Shown here one piece after another: positions 26,230 to 37,231 of a stretch of DNA of 64,000 nt. This DNA is from an uncultured Roseicyclus sp. Lineage in GTDB: Bacteria; Pseudomonadota; Alphaproteobacteria; Rhodobacterales; Rhodobacteraceae. The stretch is from contig CANLLF010000001.1 in the NCBI GenBank assembly GCA_947491935.1, positions 496,001 to 560,000 on the forward strand, in the 5' to 3' direction. Made by a program: the position numbers and the translations under genes. The notes under the pieces are model-generated. The model was not told the DNA's origin. It was given only the letters and a program-made list of their open reading frames with translations, and did not search any database. The first letter of the stretch is position 1. Every line of letters begins with the position of its first letter.

Positions 26230-27345
26230 TTACTGGGCCAGCCACGCCTGGAAGCGAGCGTCCAGATCGTCGCGGTAATCGGCCCACCATTCGTAGTTGA
26301 ACAGGAAGGTCCGCTCGGCATTGGCCGGGTCGGTCGGCATGTGCGGCGCCATGTCGATGCCCAGATCCGCGTGCTGACCCACCAGCGGTGCGGAGGATGC
26401 ACGTGCCGGACCGTAGGAGATGTACTGCGACTGGTCCGCCAGACGCTGGGTGTCCGTGGCAAAGCGCACGAAGTCCAGAACACGGGCCAGACGATCCTCG
26501 GGCAGGCCCTCGGGGATGATCCAACCGTCAAGGTCGAACACCTGCGCGTCCCACAGCATGGCGACGGGCTGATCCTGCTCTTCGATCAGGCTGAACAGGC
26601 GGCCGTTATAGGTCGAGCCCATGACAACTTCGCCATCGGCCAGAAGCTGCGGCGTGTCCGCACCTGCGTTCCACCACACGGTCTGGTCCTGAATGGTGTC
26701 GAGCATGGCGAAGGCCTGATCGATGCCTTCCTCAGTCTCCAGAACGTCATAGACGTCTTCCATCGCCACGCCGTCACAGATCAGCGCCCATTCCAGGTTG
26801 CCGATCGGGCGGCGCTCCAGCGACCGCTGGCCGGGGAAGTTTTCGAGATCGAAGATCGCGCAGATGTCGGACGGCGTGTTGCCGTTCCACTCATCCACAT
26901 CTGTGCGGTAGCCGACGGTCGTGGAATACACGATCTGCGGGATGAAGCAGTCGGACACGATCAGATCGCCGAAATCATCGGTCGGCGAGGAGCCGTCATC
27001 GCCCGGCGCGAGGATTTCATCGTGGTCGATTTCCATCGCCAGGCCTTCGTCGCACAGACGGATGGCGTCAGCGGCCACAACGTCCACGAGGTCCCAGGTG
27101 ATGTTGCCGGCCTCATTCATGGCGCGCAGGCGGGCCACGGCTTCGGCCGAGCTTTCGTCCCAGATGATTTCCAGGCCGTCATGCATTTCGGCGTAGGGTT
27201 CGGAATAGGCGCGCTGCTGGCTCACCTGATAGGCGCCGCCCCAGCTCACCAGTGTCATGGATCCGGCCATGTGGCCGTCGGCCATCGCGCCGGTTGCGGC
27301 AAGGCTTGCGCCGGTTGTCAGGAGCATAAGGCTCTTGAGATTCAT
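26230..27345 (-). CDS. ABC transporter solute-binding protein, PotD/extracellular solute-binding type
   Basis: The start at 27345 follows an AAGGAGAG site and gives 371 residues, beginning with a signal peptide that should be cut after 'TGAMA'. The mature chain has the PotD-like opening 'MTLVSWGGAYQVSQQRAYSE' and many acidic residues. It is the periplasmic receptor of the importer encoded around it. The family mostly binds polyamines and similar cations, but some relatives bind other amino compounds, so the ligand is left open. Confidence 0.88.
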   Translation of the reverse strand: MNLKSLMLLTTGASLAATGAMADGHMAGSMTLVSWGGAYQVSQQRAYSEPYAEMHDGLEIIWDESSAEAVARLRAMNEAGNITWDLVDVVAADAIRLCDEGLAMEIDHDEILAPGDDGSSPTDDFGDLIVSDCFIPQIVYSTTVGYRTDVDEWNGNTPSDICAIFDLENFPGQRSLERRPIGNLEWALICDGVAMEDVYDVLETEEGIDQAFAMLDTIQDQTVWWNAGADTPQLLADGEVVMGSTYNGRLFSLIEEQDQPVAMLWDAQVFDLDGWIIPEGLPEDRLARVLDFVRFATDTQRLADQSQYISYGPARASSAPLVGQHADLGIDMAPHMPTDPANAERTFLFNYEWWADYRDDLDARFQAWLAQ

Positions 27346-27416
27346 GTGGTCTCTCCTTGTTAAGACTTCGGGTTTCCCGTGGCTTGTTGGCCCTCGCCCG
27401 GCGACGGGCGTGGGCA

Positions 27417-28514
<1,098 letters not shown>

Positions 28515-28840
28515 ACCTCACTCCCCTGTTGTCCATGTGCTGGTGTCACCCGCCCGAGGGACGGGGCCCGCACTTAATACTGCGGAGACTACGCGCGCTT
28601 TGAACTGGTTTTCAACCGCGCGACCTGCCGCATCCCCAATCAAATGCCTATTGGCCAGATTTTTGGGCCATTTGCGACGATTTTCCGGTCAGTCGCGCCA
28701 AATTGCGGCGATCTGGCTAATTCTTGTCTGTCGGTGATACATCGCGTAACGCTGCGAGCAGGAGTTGTGACCACGTTGAAGGACGGCCCCCTGCCCCAAA
28801 TTCTGTTCAGCTTTGCAATCAGGCACGCGGTGTGGTGAGC
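28515..28840. other. Divergent intergenic region
   Basis: About 325 bases separate the PotA-like operon from the ABC exporter and must hold both promoters. I found no clear operator or RNA gene in it. Confidence 0.4.
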
Positions 28841-30586
28841 ATGTCGGAGCCTCAGCCCCCCACACGCGTTCTGTTTCGCCGTCTTTGGTCGGAGCATATT
28901 CGCCAATACTGGCCGATCCTTGCCGTCGCCGTTGCATTGATGAGCCTGGAGGGTGCTGCCATCGGCGCCTTTGCATGGCTGGTGCGGCCGCTCTTTGACA
29001 CGCTCTTTACCTCCGGATCGATGGACGGCGTGACGTGGGTCGCCTTCGCTGTCGGCGGCCTGTTCTTGCTGCGGGCAACGGCGGGCTTCTTGCAACGTAT
29101 CCTTGTTGTCGGGGTCGGCCTGAAGGTTGTGACGGGCCTGCAGGCGCGACTGGTGCAACATCTGTTGTCGCTGGATATGCGGTTCTTTCAGGGCAACCCG
29201 CCCGGTGCGCTGATCGAACGGGTGCGGGGCGACACACAGGCCCTGCAATCGGTCTCATCCGCCGTCTTGATGTCGCTCGGGCGGGATAGCGTCACGCTGG
29301 TGTCACTGCTGACGGTCATGTTGGTCACTGATTGGCGCTGGACGCTGTTTGCGCTGGTGGGCGTCCCGCTTTTGATCCTGCCGCTTCTTGCGGTTCAGGC
29401 CTTCATCCGTCGGACGGCCTACCGGGCGCGGATCGCCGCGTCGCGCCTGTCCACTCGGCTCGACGAGATGTTCCACGGCGTGCAGACCATCAAGCTCAAC
29501 CGGCTTGAAGCGTCCGAACACCATCGGTTCCGCGACGAAATCCGCCTCTTCGTGCGCCCGTCGATCCAGGCCCAGATCGGCGTTGCCGCCAACCCGGCCA
29601 TGGTGGATATCATCGCGGCGCTCGGCTTTGTTGCCGTTCTCTATATCGGCGGCCAGGACATCATCGATGGCGAAAAGACCCTCGGTGAATTCATGTCGTT
29701 CTTCACCGCCCTTGGCCTATTGTTCGAGCCCTTGCGCCGTCTGTCTTCCATCGCGGGCCAACTCCAGACGGCCAGCGCCTCGCTTGAGCGCATCTATTCG
29801 GTCTTCGGCACAGCACCGACGATCCTGTCGCCCGGAACGCCCAAGCCACTCGCCCCGGGCGATATCCGGTTCGACGCAGTCGAGTTCGCCTATGACGACG
29901 CTCCGGTTCTGCGGGAGCTGAGCTTCACGGCCAAAGCGGGTGAGACGACGGCGCTGGTCGGTGCATCGGGAGCCGGAAAGACCACGGTCTTTGCCCTTCT
30001 GACCCGCCTGATCGATCCACAATCCGGGCGCGTGGAGATCGGTGGCGTGTCAGTGGAGGATCTGGATCTGGAGCAACTGCGCGATACGATCGCGGTGGTG
30101 GGCCAGGAAACGGCGTTATTTGACGAAAGCATCGCCGCCAATATCCAGATGGGCGATCTGACCGCCAACCGAGAAGCGGTTGAGCAGGCGGCGCGGAATG
30201 CCTCCGTGCACGATTTTGCGGATCATTTTCCGGGCGGGTTGGACACCGCCGTTGGGCCGCGCGGCTCGGCCCTGTCGGGGGGGCAACGCCAGCGCGTGGC
30301 CATCGCGCGGGCCATGTTGAAATCTGCGCCGATCCTGCTGCTGGATGAGCCGACCTCCGCGCTGGACGCGAAATCCGAGAAACTGGTGGGCGCAGCCCTT
30401 GACCGGCTTGCCGAAAACCGCACGACAATCGTGATTGCCCACCGCCTGTCGACGATCCGCGCCGCTCACAAGATCGTGGTGATGGAGGCCGGGCGCGTTG
30501 TCGAGGAAGGTACCCATGATGAATTGCTGGCGCGCAGTGGCGCCTATGCACGGCTGTATCAATTGCAGATCAGTGGCGAGGAATAG
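28841..30586 (+). CDS. MsbA-like ABC exporter (fused membrane and ATPase domains)
   Basis: I place the start at 28841 (ATGTCGGAG), giving 581 residues, the usual half-transporter length. Residues 1-320 form a six-helix type I exporter domain; the remainder is an ATPase with 'GASGAGKTT' Walker A, '[16 protein letters not shown]' signature and 'ILLLDEPTSALD' Walker B. It should dimerise in the inner membrane and export a lipid or other amphiphile. The 3' end overlaps that of xylB on the other strand by 17 bases. Confidence 0.9.
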   Translation: MSEPQPPTRVLFRRLWSEHIRQYWPILAVAVALMSLEGAAIGAFAWLVRPLFDTLFTSGSMDGVTWVAFAVGGLFLLRATAGFLQRILVVGVGLKVVTGLQARLVQHLLSLDMRFFQGNPPGALIERVRGDTQALQSVSSAVLMSLGRDSVTLVSLLTVMLVTDWRWTLFALVGVPLLILPLLAVQAFIRRTAYRARIAASRLSTRLDEMFHGVQTIKLNRLEASEHHRFRDEIRLFVRPSIQAQIGVAANPAMVDIIAALGFVAVLYIGGQDIIDGEKTLGEFMSFFTALGLLFEPLRRLSSIAGQLQTASASLERIYSVFGTAPTILSPGTPKPLAPGDIRFDAVEFAYDDAPVLRELSFTAKAGETTALVGASGAGKTTVFALLTRLIDPQSGRVEIGGVSVEDLDLEQLRDTIAVVGQETALFDESIAANIQMGDLTANREAVEQAARNASVHDFADHFPGGLDTAVGPRGSALSGGQRQRVAIARAMLKSAPILLLDEPTSALDAKSEKLVGAALDRLAENRTTIVIAHRLSTIRAAHKIVVMEAGRVVEEGTHDELLARSGAYARLYQLQISGEE

Positions 30587-32036
30587 CGCCCACAGCCAGC
30601 GTGTCCGATACCGATTTCAGCGCCGGATAAAGTTGCCGATAGGCCACCAATCGCGCCGCATCCGGCCCCTGCCCCGACGGCTCGAACCACGTCGACACGT
30701 CGGGCTTACGCGCTACGTCGGCCGCTGATCCGCCCCCACTCGCCATCTGCGCCAATCTCGCCGCGCCAAGCGCCGGGCCGACATCCGCGGCATCGCTGCG
30801 CCCGATGGGGACGTCGATCACGTCGGCAATCATCTGCAGGAGCAGATCGCTGCGCGTGCCGCCACCAATCGCCAGCAGTTTTTCCGGCCGTGTGCCCGCC
30901 GCCGCTAGCGCCTCCACGGCATCGGCAAAGCTGAACGCAATCGCCTCGACCACCGCGCGCATCAGGCTGCCGGGGGTGGTATCTTCGCCCAGGCCCCAGA
31001 ACCCGGCGCGGATATCCGCATCGCCATGGGGCGTGCGCTCACCGGTCAGATAGGGCAGGAAGAGGGGTCCCGCCGGGGCCTCCGCCGCCTCCGCAAGCAT
31101 CTCGGCAATCGGTCGGCGCAACATCTCGGCCAGCCACGCCATGGGACGCGCGCCGTTCAGCATGCAGGCCATCTGAAACCATAGATCCGGCAAGGTGTGG
31201 GCATAGGCGTGGACAAGGCTTTCGGGGTTGGGCCGGTAGCTATCGGTTGTCACGAAGACCTGCCCCGAGGTGCCGAGCGACACGAACCCGTCCCGCGCAC
31301 CGATTGCACCAATCCCGATGGCCCCCGCCGCCGCATCCCCGGCGCCAGCGGCGACCGGTAAGCCAGCGGGCACGCCCAGATCGGCCGCTGTTTCGGGCAG
31401 CAGATGCCCGGCAATCGTATTCCCCGCGCGGATGTCCGGCAGCCAATCCAGCTTGGTCGCGCTGATCTCGCACAACCTCTCGGACCATGTGGCGCTGGCC
31501 TGGTCCAGCCAATGGGTTCCCGCCGCATCCGATGGATCGGTTACACATTCGCCGTGCAGCCGAAACCCGATGTAATCCTTTGGCAGCAGCACCTTGTGAA
31601 TACGCGCGTGGTCACCCGGCACGTGGCGTTCCATCCAAAGCAGTTTCGGCGCAGTGAAGCCCGGCATGGGCGGCACGCCCGCCAGATATCCCACCTCTGG
31701 TTCTCTCTCGATCATCAGGCCGCATTCGGGCGCGGAGCGTCCATCGTTCCACAAGATCGCCGGACGGATCGGGCGCATATCTGCATCCAGAATGACCGCG
31801 CCGTGCATCTGGCCAGAGAGGCCAATCGCGCGCACCTGATCCCGCAGATCTGACGGCACGTCCCCGAGCGCCCGTTTCAAAGCGTTGTACCACGCCTGCG
31901 GGTCCTGCTCGCTCGCGCCTGCGAAGGGATGTTGAGAGGTCAGTGGCGCATCAAAGCTGTCCACCACATGTCCGACCCCATCGATCAGACACAGCTTCAC
32001 CGCGGAGGTGCCGATATCAATTCCCAAGTAGAGCAT
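30570..32036 (-). CDS. xylB: Xylulokinase (FGGY kinase)
   Basis: The start at 32036 follows an AAAGGTG site and gives 488 residues beginning 'MLYLGIDIGTSAVKL', the FGGY phosphate-binding motif. Further family motifs are 'GLSGQMHGAVILD' with the catalytic-region residues of XylB and 'AIGGGTRSDLLLQMIADV'. It phosphorylates D-xylulose, the product of D-arabitol oxidation by MtlK, to xylulose 5-phosphate. It is the last gene of the polyol operon, as in Rhodobacter sphaeroides. Confidence 0.93.
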   Translation of the reverse strand: MLYLGIDIGTSAVKLCLIDGVGHVVDSFDAPLTSQHPFAGASEQDPQAWYNALKRALGDVPSDLRDQVRAIGLSGQMHGAVILDADMRPIRPAILWNDGRSAPECGLMIEREPEVGYLAGVPPMPGFTAPKLLWMERHVPGDHARIHKVLLPKDYIGFRLHGECVTDPSDAAGTHWLDQASATWSERLCEISATKLDWLPDIRAGNTIAGHLLPETAADLGVPAGLPVAAGAGDAAAGAIGIGAIGARDGFVSLGTSGQVFVTTDSYRPNPESLVHAYAHTLPDLWFQMACMLNGARPMAWLAEMLRRPIAEMLAEAAEAPAGPLFLPYLTGERTPHGDADIRAGFWGLGEDTTPGSLMRAVVEAIAFSFADAVEALAAAGTRPEKLLAIGGGTRSDLLLQMIADVIDVPIGRSDAADVGPALGAARLAQMASGGGSAADVARKPDVSTWFEPSGQGPDAARLVAYRQLYPALKSVSDTLAVGAIPRH

Positions 32037-32080
32037 ACGCGGCACCTTTCCCAATCTCACATCCCTGCGGACAGGTCAGA

Positions 32081-33592
32081 TCAGGTTGCACCATAGCGCG
32101 TCAACGCCGCGATGCAGCCCTGATCCCAGATCAGCCGAAGCCAACCGTGGAACGCGCCAACAAACACGGCGTCATCGGCAAGATCGCCATAAACCTGCGC
32201 CTGTTCGAGCCACGCCAGTGGGCGGGCGCGCGCCGCCTCGGCCGCCGCAACGCGCGCCTCCCAAAGCGGATCGTTCGGGGCGATGGCACTGCCATCCTCA
32301 CGCGTGCCAAAACACATCCGCGCCCAGAACGCCTCGACCAGCGCCAGGCCGGAAATCGGCGTGCCTGCCGCCAGCGCGTCCCGGACAGTCGGCAGCAGGA
32401 ACCCCGTATGCCGGGCGGAACCGTCGAACGCCACGCGCCTGGTCGTGTCGCGGATGCGCGGATTGGCAAAACGCCCGGCGATCAGATCCACATATTGTTG
32501 CGGCGTGCGGCCCGGCACGGTCGCCACATGGGGCGCGACCTCATCGAGCAGAACCTTGCGCAAAAGCGCGCTGATCTGGGGATGAGCCATGCAATCCGCG
32601 ATGGTCGGGACGGACAGGATTTCACCGACATTGGCGATCACCTGATGGCCCGCATTCAGAAGGCGGATCTTCATCGTCTCGTAGGCATGGACATCATCGG
32701 TGAAGGTCGCCCCCACCCGGTCCCAATCCGGCCGCCCGGCGCAAAACGCGTCTTCGATCACCCATTGGCGATACGGCTCATGAGTCACCGGGGCGGCATC
32801 ATCGACCCCCAAGGAGCGGGCCAGTTCAAGTTCGCTGGGGCCGGTGGCGGGCACGATGCAATCGACCATGGAATTGGGGAAAGCGCCCCGATCGCTGATC
32901 CAATCGGCCAGATCTGGATCGGTTCGGCGGGCCAGTTCGACCACAGTCTGGCGCAGGATATCGCCGTTGCCTTGCAGATTGTCGCAGCTAAGCCCCGTAA
33001 AGGGCCGATGACCGGCGGCGCGCCGTGCAGCCAGGGCAGCGACGATGGCACCGAAGGCCGTGCGCGGGGTATCGGGATGGGCAATGTCGTGTTGGATATC
33101 AACGTGGCCCACATCGAAGCCACCCGTGACCGGATCAATGTAATAACCCCCTTCCGTCACGGTCAGCGACACGATCCGGATTGCTGGATCGATCATCGCG
33201 GCAATGAGCGGGGCGTTGTCCGGCGCAATCGCGACATATCCGATCATCGAGCCGGTGACTTCGGCAGATGTGGTATTCGGGCTCAACTCGATCAGCGTGG
33301 TCAACCCGTCTTGCGCCAACAAGCGGTCGCGCATCGCCATATCAACATCCCGCACGCCTGCCCCGAGGATCGCCCAATCCTGTGCATCGCCCTGTTGCAT
33401 CAGCCGGTGCAGATACCATGCCTGGTGGGCCCGATGGAAATTGCCCAACCCGATATGAACGATCCCCGGTGTCAGGGTGGCACGGTCGTAGGCCGGGCGG
33501 GAGATCGTCTCGGGCAACGCATCGAGCGTCGCATTGGACAGCGCTGTAGGCGCAAGGGACGAGGGCGCGGCACGTGTCATCAGCTCATCCAT
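32081..33592 (-). CDS. mtlK: Mannitol 2-dehydrogenase family polyol dehydrogenase
   Basis: This 503-residue protein is a long-chain polyol dehydrogenase. It has the N-terminal NAD-binding 'GIVHIGLGNFHRAHQAWYLH', the catalytic-region 'FPNSMVDCIVPATG' and the C-terminal 'VIANVGEILSVPTIADCM'. In R. sphaeroides MtlK oxidises D-mannitol to fructose and D-arabitol to xylulose. The start may be 33592 or the ATG at 33580 that overlaps the smoS stop (TGATG). It is co-transcribed with smoS and xylB. Confidence 0.93.
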   Translation of the reverse strand: MDELMTRAAPSSLAPTALSNATLDALPETISRPAYDRATLTPGIVHIGLGNFHRAHQAWYLHRLMQQGDAQDWAILGAGVRDVDMAMRDRLLAQDGLTTLIELSPNTTSAEVTGSMIGYVAIAPDNAPLIAAMIDPAIRIVSLTVTEGGYYIDPVTGGFDVGHVDIQHDIAHPDTPRTAFGAIVAALAARRAAGHRPFTGLSCDNLQGNGDILRQTVVELARRTDPDLADWISDRGAFPNSMVDCIVPATGPSELELARSLGVDDAAPVTHEPYRQWVIEDAFCAGRPDWDRVGATFTDDVHAYETMKIRLLNAGHQVIANVGEILSVPTIADCMAHPQISALLRKVLLDEVAPHVATVPGRTPQQYVDLIAGRFANPRIRDTTRRVAFDGSARHTGFLLPTVRDALAAGTPISGLALVEAFWARMCFGTREDGSAIAPNDPLWEARVAAAEAARARPLAWLEQAQVYGDLADDAVFVGAFHGWLRLIWDQGCIAALTRYGAT

Positions 33593-34347
33593 TGTCCGCC
33601 ATCAACGTTGAAACACTGGCTGACGATGTAGTCAGCCTCCGACGTGGCCAGAAACACCGCCATGCCGGTCAGATCCTCCGCGACACCCATCCGGCCAAAG
33701 GGCACGCCCTCACCCACTTCGCGCTTCTTCTGGCCCGGCGCCTTGCCCTCGTATTTTGCGAAGAACGCGTCGACACCATCCCAATGCTCGCCGTCGACGA
33801 CACCGGGTGCGATGGCATTCACGTTGATCCCGTGCTCGATGAGGTTCAGGCCGGCGGATTGTGTCAGGCTGATCACGGCGGCCTTCGTGGCGCAATACAC
33901 GGCCACCAGCGGCTCACCCCGGCGTCCCGCCTGGCTGGCCATATTGATGATCTTGCCGCCCAGCCCGTGCTCGATCATGTGCTTGGCAACGGCCTGCATG
34001 GTAAAGAGCGTACCGCCGACATTGATAGCGAAGACATCGGCGTAGTTTTTATATGTGATCTCAACCAACGGCGCCGCGGTGAAAACGGCGGCATTGTTGA
34101 TCAGGATGTCGATCTGCCCCAGCCCCTGGATCGCTGCGGCGACGCCATGCTTGATACTGTCTTCACTCGCGACGTCCATCTCAATGGCGATGGCCCCGAT
34201 CTCTTCTGCCGTCTGACGGGCGCGGTCCGGGTCGATGTCAGCGATGGCAACACGCGCGCCTTCACGGATGTAAGCCTCGGCGAAGCCCCGTCCGATACCG
34301 CGTGCCGCGCCTGTAATCAGGGCGCGTTTGCCAGCCAGCCGCGTCAT
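33580..34347 (-). CDS. smoS: Sorbitol (L-iditol 2-) dehydrogenase, SDR family
   Basis: This classical short-chain dehydrogenase of 255 residues has 'GAARGIG' for NAD binding, 'NNAA', the catalytic Ser in 'NMASQAG' and 'YCATK' with Tyr and Lys. The C terminus '[10 protein letters not shown]' and the operon match SmoS of R. sphaeroides, which oxidises D-sorbitol to D-fructose. Its start overlaps the end of smoK and its stop overlaps mtlK, so translation is coupled. Confidence 0.93.
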   Translation of the reverse strand: MTRLAGKRALITGAARGIGRGFAEAYIREGARVAIADIDPDRARQTAEEIGAIAIEMDVASEDSIKHGVAAAIQGLGQIDILINNAAVFTAAPLVEITYKNYADVFAINVGGTLFTMQAVAKHMIEHGLGGKIINMASQAGRRGEPLVAVYCATKAAVISLTQSAGLNLIEHGINVNAIAPGVVDGEHWDGVDAFFAKYEGKAPGQKKREVGEGVPFGRMGVAEDLTGMAVFLATSEADYIVSQCFNVDGGQWMS

Positions 34348-35351
34348 CCCATCCGCATCCCGTCTGCGTCAAAGCGGTGAATGTTGTCGTCGGCCGGCGT
34401 CAGGAACACGGTATCGCCATGGGTCGCGGAAAACTCGCCACCGACACGCACCGTGATCGTCTCGGACGGGTTCGCCTCCGGATGGATATGCATGAACGTG
34501 TCCGAGCCAAGGTGTTCGGCCACGCCGACGGTGCCCTTCCACGTGCCTTCTGTGGTCGACACCGTCAGGTGTTCCGGACGAATGCCGATGGTATGGGCAT
34601 CGTGCTTGGCCGCTTCCGCGCCGTGAAAGAAGTTCATCTTGGGCGAGCCGATGAAGCCCGCCACGAAGAGGTTGCGCGGCGTCTTGTAGAGTTCCAGCGG
34701 GCTGCCCACCTGCTCGATCACACCGGCCTGCAGCACCACGATCTTGTCGGCCATCGTCATCGCCTCGACCTGATCGTGGGTGACGTAGATCATCGTGGTG
34801 TCGAGTCGCTTGTGCAACTCCGAGATTTCCAGCCGCATCCCATGGCGCAGGGCGGCGTCGAGATTGGAAAGCGGCTCATCAAACAAGAAGGCCGACGGCT
34901 CCCGCACGATGGCTCGGCCGATGGCGACGCGCTGGCGCTGGCCGCCGGAAAGCTGGCCGGGGCGCCGGTCGATGTAGTCCGACAGGTTCAGGACATCGGC
35001 GGCCGCCTGCACGCGGCGATCCTGTTCGGCTTGCTCCATCTTTGCCATCCGCAGCGGGAAGGCGATGTTCTTGCGCACCGACATATGCGGGTAGAGCGCG
35101 TAGCTCTGGAACACCATTGCCAGGCCGCGCTTGGCGGGCGGCACCGAGGTTGCGTCATTGCCATCGATACGGATCTGGCCACCTGTGACATCCTCCAGCC
35201 CCGCGATCAGGCGGAGAAGGGTGGACTTGCCGCAGCCCGAGGGGCCGACAAAGACCACGAATTCGCCGTCCTCGATCGTCAGATCAAGGGGAGGAATAAC
35301 CTCCACTTCGCCAAAGGCCTTCTGAACTTTATCAAGCGTGATACGTCCCAT
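34344..35351 (-). CDS. smoK: Polyol ABC transporter ATP-binding protein
   Basis: The 335-residue ATPase of the MalK/UgpC type carries Walker A 'GPSGCGKST', signature 'LSGGQRQR', Walker B 'AFLFDEP' and a C-terminal MalK-like regulatory domain ('[10 protein letters not shown]'). It drives import of sorbitol/mannitol through SmoF and SmoG. It overlaps smoS by four bases and follows smoG in the operon. Confidence 0.93.
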   Translation of the reverse strand: MGRITLDKVQKAFGEVEVIPPLDLTIEDGEFVVFVGPSGCGKSTLLRLIAGLEDVTGGQIRIDGNDATSVPPAKRGLAMVFQSYALYPHMSVRKNIAFPLRMAKMEQAEQDRRVQAAADVLNLSDYIDRRPGQLSGGQRQRVAIGRAIVREPSAFLFDEPLSNLDAALRHGMRLEISELHKRLDTTMIYVTHDQVEAMTMADKIVVLQAGVIEQVGSPLELYKTPRNLFVAGFIGSPKMNFFHGAEAAKHDAHTIGIRPEHLTVSTTEGTWKGTVGVAEHLGSDTFMHIHPEANPSETITVRVGGEFSATHGDTVFLTPADDNIHRFDADGMRMG

Positions 35352-35398
35352 GGGTCGTCTCCTTTGCTTGCCCTGTCGCCTTGCGGCTGCTTGAGGGC

Positions 35399-36229
35399 TT
35401 ACTTAACCGCGCCGAAGGTCAGGCCCCGGACAAGTTGTTTCTGGCTGAACCAGCCAAGGATGAGAATTGGCGCAATCGCCATGGTGGAGGCCGCGCTGAG
35501 CTTGGCGAAGAAAAGGCCCTCGGGGCTGGAATAGCTGGCGATGAAGGCCGTGAGCGGGGCCGCGTCGACCGAAGTGAGGTTCAGCGTCCAGAACGCCTCG
35601 TTCCAGGCGAGGATGAAGTTGAGCAACAAGGTGGAGGCGATGCCCGGAATGGCCATCGGGGTGAGGACATACAGGATCTCCTCCTTCAGCCCCGCGCCAT
35701 CCATGCGCGCCGCTTCCAGGATCTCTCCGGGGATTTCCCGGAAATACGTGTAGAGCATCCACACGATGATTGGCAGGTTGATCAGCATCAGGATCACCAC
35801 GAGCGCCAGGCGATTGTCCAACACGCCAAGCTGAATGCACAGTAGGTAGATCGGGTAGAGGACACCCACGGCGGGCAGCATCTTGGTGGACAGCATCCAT
35901 AGCAGGATATCCTTGGTCCGCCGCGAGGGCACGAAGGCCATGGACCACGCGGCGGGCACCGCGATCAGGACACCGAGGATGGTCGAGCCGCCTGCGATGA
36001 TGACCGAGTTCCACAAGAACCGCATGTAGTTCGAGCGTTCCTGAACAACCGCGTAATTTTCCAGCGTCCAATCGAAGAACAGGAACACCGGTGGGTTCGC
36101 AATGGCCTCCGCCTCGGTCTTGAACGAGGTCAGGATCGTCCAGAGGATCGGGAAGAAGATCAGAAGCCCGATGATCCACGCGAGTGTGGTGTTGAGGGCT
36201 TTGCGTTGGGTCGTGACGGCACGTGCCAT
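35399..36229 (-). CDS. smoG: Polyol ABC transporter permease
   Basis: This 276-residue six-helix MalG-type permease contains the EAA motif '[20 protein letters not shown]', which contacts the ATPase. It pairs with SmoF in the inner membrane. The C-terminal '[14 protein letters not shown]' is typical of MalG-like subunits. It lies 13 bases after smoF. Confidence 0.93.
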   Translation of the reverse strand: MARAVTTQRKALNTTLAWIIGLLIFFPILWTILTSFKTEAEAIANPPVFLFFDWTLENYAVVQERSNYMRFLWNSVIIAGGSTILGVLIAVPAAWSMAFVPSRRTKDILLWMLSTKMLPAVGVLYPIYLLCIQLGVLDNRLALVVILMLINLPIIVWMLYTYFREIPGEILEAARMDGAGLKEEILYVLTPMAIPGIASTLLLNFILAWNEAFWTLNLTSVDAAPLTAFIASYSSPEGLFFAKLSAASTMAIAPILILGWFSQKQLVRGLTFGAVK

Positions 36230-36242
36230 GGTCAGGTCCTCC

Positions 36243-37109
36243 TCAACGATCCAGGTTCTTGCCGACGATGCGCATCAGGAAGATGGCAACGATGTTGGCA
36301 AGGATGATGGCGTAGACGCCGCCCGCCGATCCAAGACCCACATTCTGGCTTTCCAGCACACGCTGGTAGATCAGGTAGGTCAGGGTCCGCGTGCCGAAGG
36401 CACCGCCGGTAGTCACGAAGATCTCGGCGAAAACGGCCAGCAGGAAGATCGTCTGGATCAGTATGACGATCGTGATCGCGCGGCTCAGATGCGGCAGGGT
36501 GATGAAGGCGAAGCGCGCCAGCGGATTGGCGCCATCCATCTCGGCGGCTTCAAGCTGTTCGCTATCGAGCGATTGAATGGCCGTCAGCAGGATCAGCGTC
36601 GCGAAGGGCAGCCATTGCCACGACACGATCATGATGATCGAGAAGACGGACGCATCGCTGAGCCAAACGATCGGATCGGCCCCGAAGAAACGCCAGAGAT
36701 GGGCAAAGAGGCCGTTCACGGGATCCATGAACATGTTCTTCCAGACCAGCGCGGACACGGTCGGCATCACAAAGAAAGGGGCGATCACCAGGATACGGAC
36801 AACGCCCTGGCCCCACATCGGCTGATCCAGAAGCATCGCAAGCAAGATGCCGAAGACGATCGAGATAAGAAGGACACCGCCGACGATAATGAGCGTGGTC
36901 AGGATGGCGGGCCAGAAGGCGCTGGACGTCACGAACCGTGTGAAGTTCTCAAGGCCGACGAAGCCCTGGTCACCGCCGCGCAGTGGAAGGTAGCTTCGCA
37001 CCGAGAACCAAAGGGTCATCGATAGCGGAACGAGCATCCAGACGAGAAGCAGGAAAACCGCAGGGGCCATCATGATCCGCGCCGCTGATCGGGAATGCTG
37101 GGTCGCCAT
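36243..37109 (-). CDS. smoF: Polyol ABC transporter permease
   Basis: This 288-residue MalF/UgpA-type permease has six main membrane segments and the EAA-loop 'EAAEMDGANPLARFAFITLP'. It forms the channel with SmoG and receives substrate from SmoE. It follows smoE after a gap of about 120 bases that contains a hairpin. Confidence 0.93.
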   Translation of the reverse strand: MATQHSRSAARIMMAPAVFLLLVWMLVPLSMTLWFSVRSYLPLRGGDQGFVGLENFTRFVTSSAFWPAILTTLIIVGGVLLISIVFGILLAMLLDQPMWGQGVVRILVIAPFFVMPTVSALVWKNMFMDPVNGLFAHLWRFFGADPIVWLSDASVFSIIMIVSWQWLPFATLILLTAIQSLDSEQLEAAEMDGANPLARFAFITLPHLSRAITIVILIQTIFLLAVFAEIFVTTGGAFGTRTLTYLIYQRVLESQNVGLGSAGGVYAIILANIVAIFLMRIVGKNLDR

Positions 37110-37185
37110 GATGCATATCCTCTCTGTTCGGGCTCAGGGGCCCGTGAGAAACCGAGTGTAGCAAGACAGTACGGGAAAGTGGTGT

Positions 37186-37214
37186 CGGAAGGCGACGGCG
37201 GGCGCCGCCTTCCG
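37186..37214 (-). other. Intercistronic hairpin between smoE and smoF
   Basis: CGGAAGGCG (37186-37194) pairs with CGCCTTCCG (37206-37214) through nine perfect pairs around an 11-base loop, just after the smoE stop. There is no T-run. It probably protects the smoE message and lets the binding protein be made in excess over the permeases. Confidence 0.5.
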
Positions 37215-37231
37215 GATCGCGGATGGGTCGC

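Noticed and set aside
31943-33631. 562-residue ORF on the plus strand
   Set aside because: Antisense to mtlK, with no recognisable domains.
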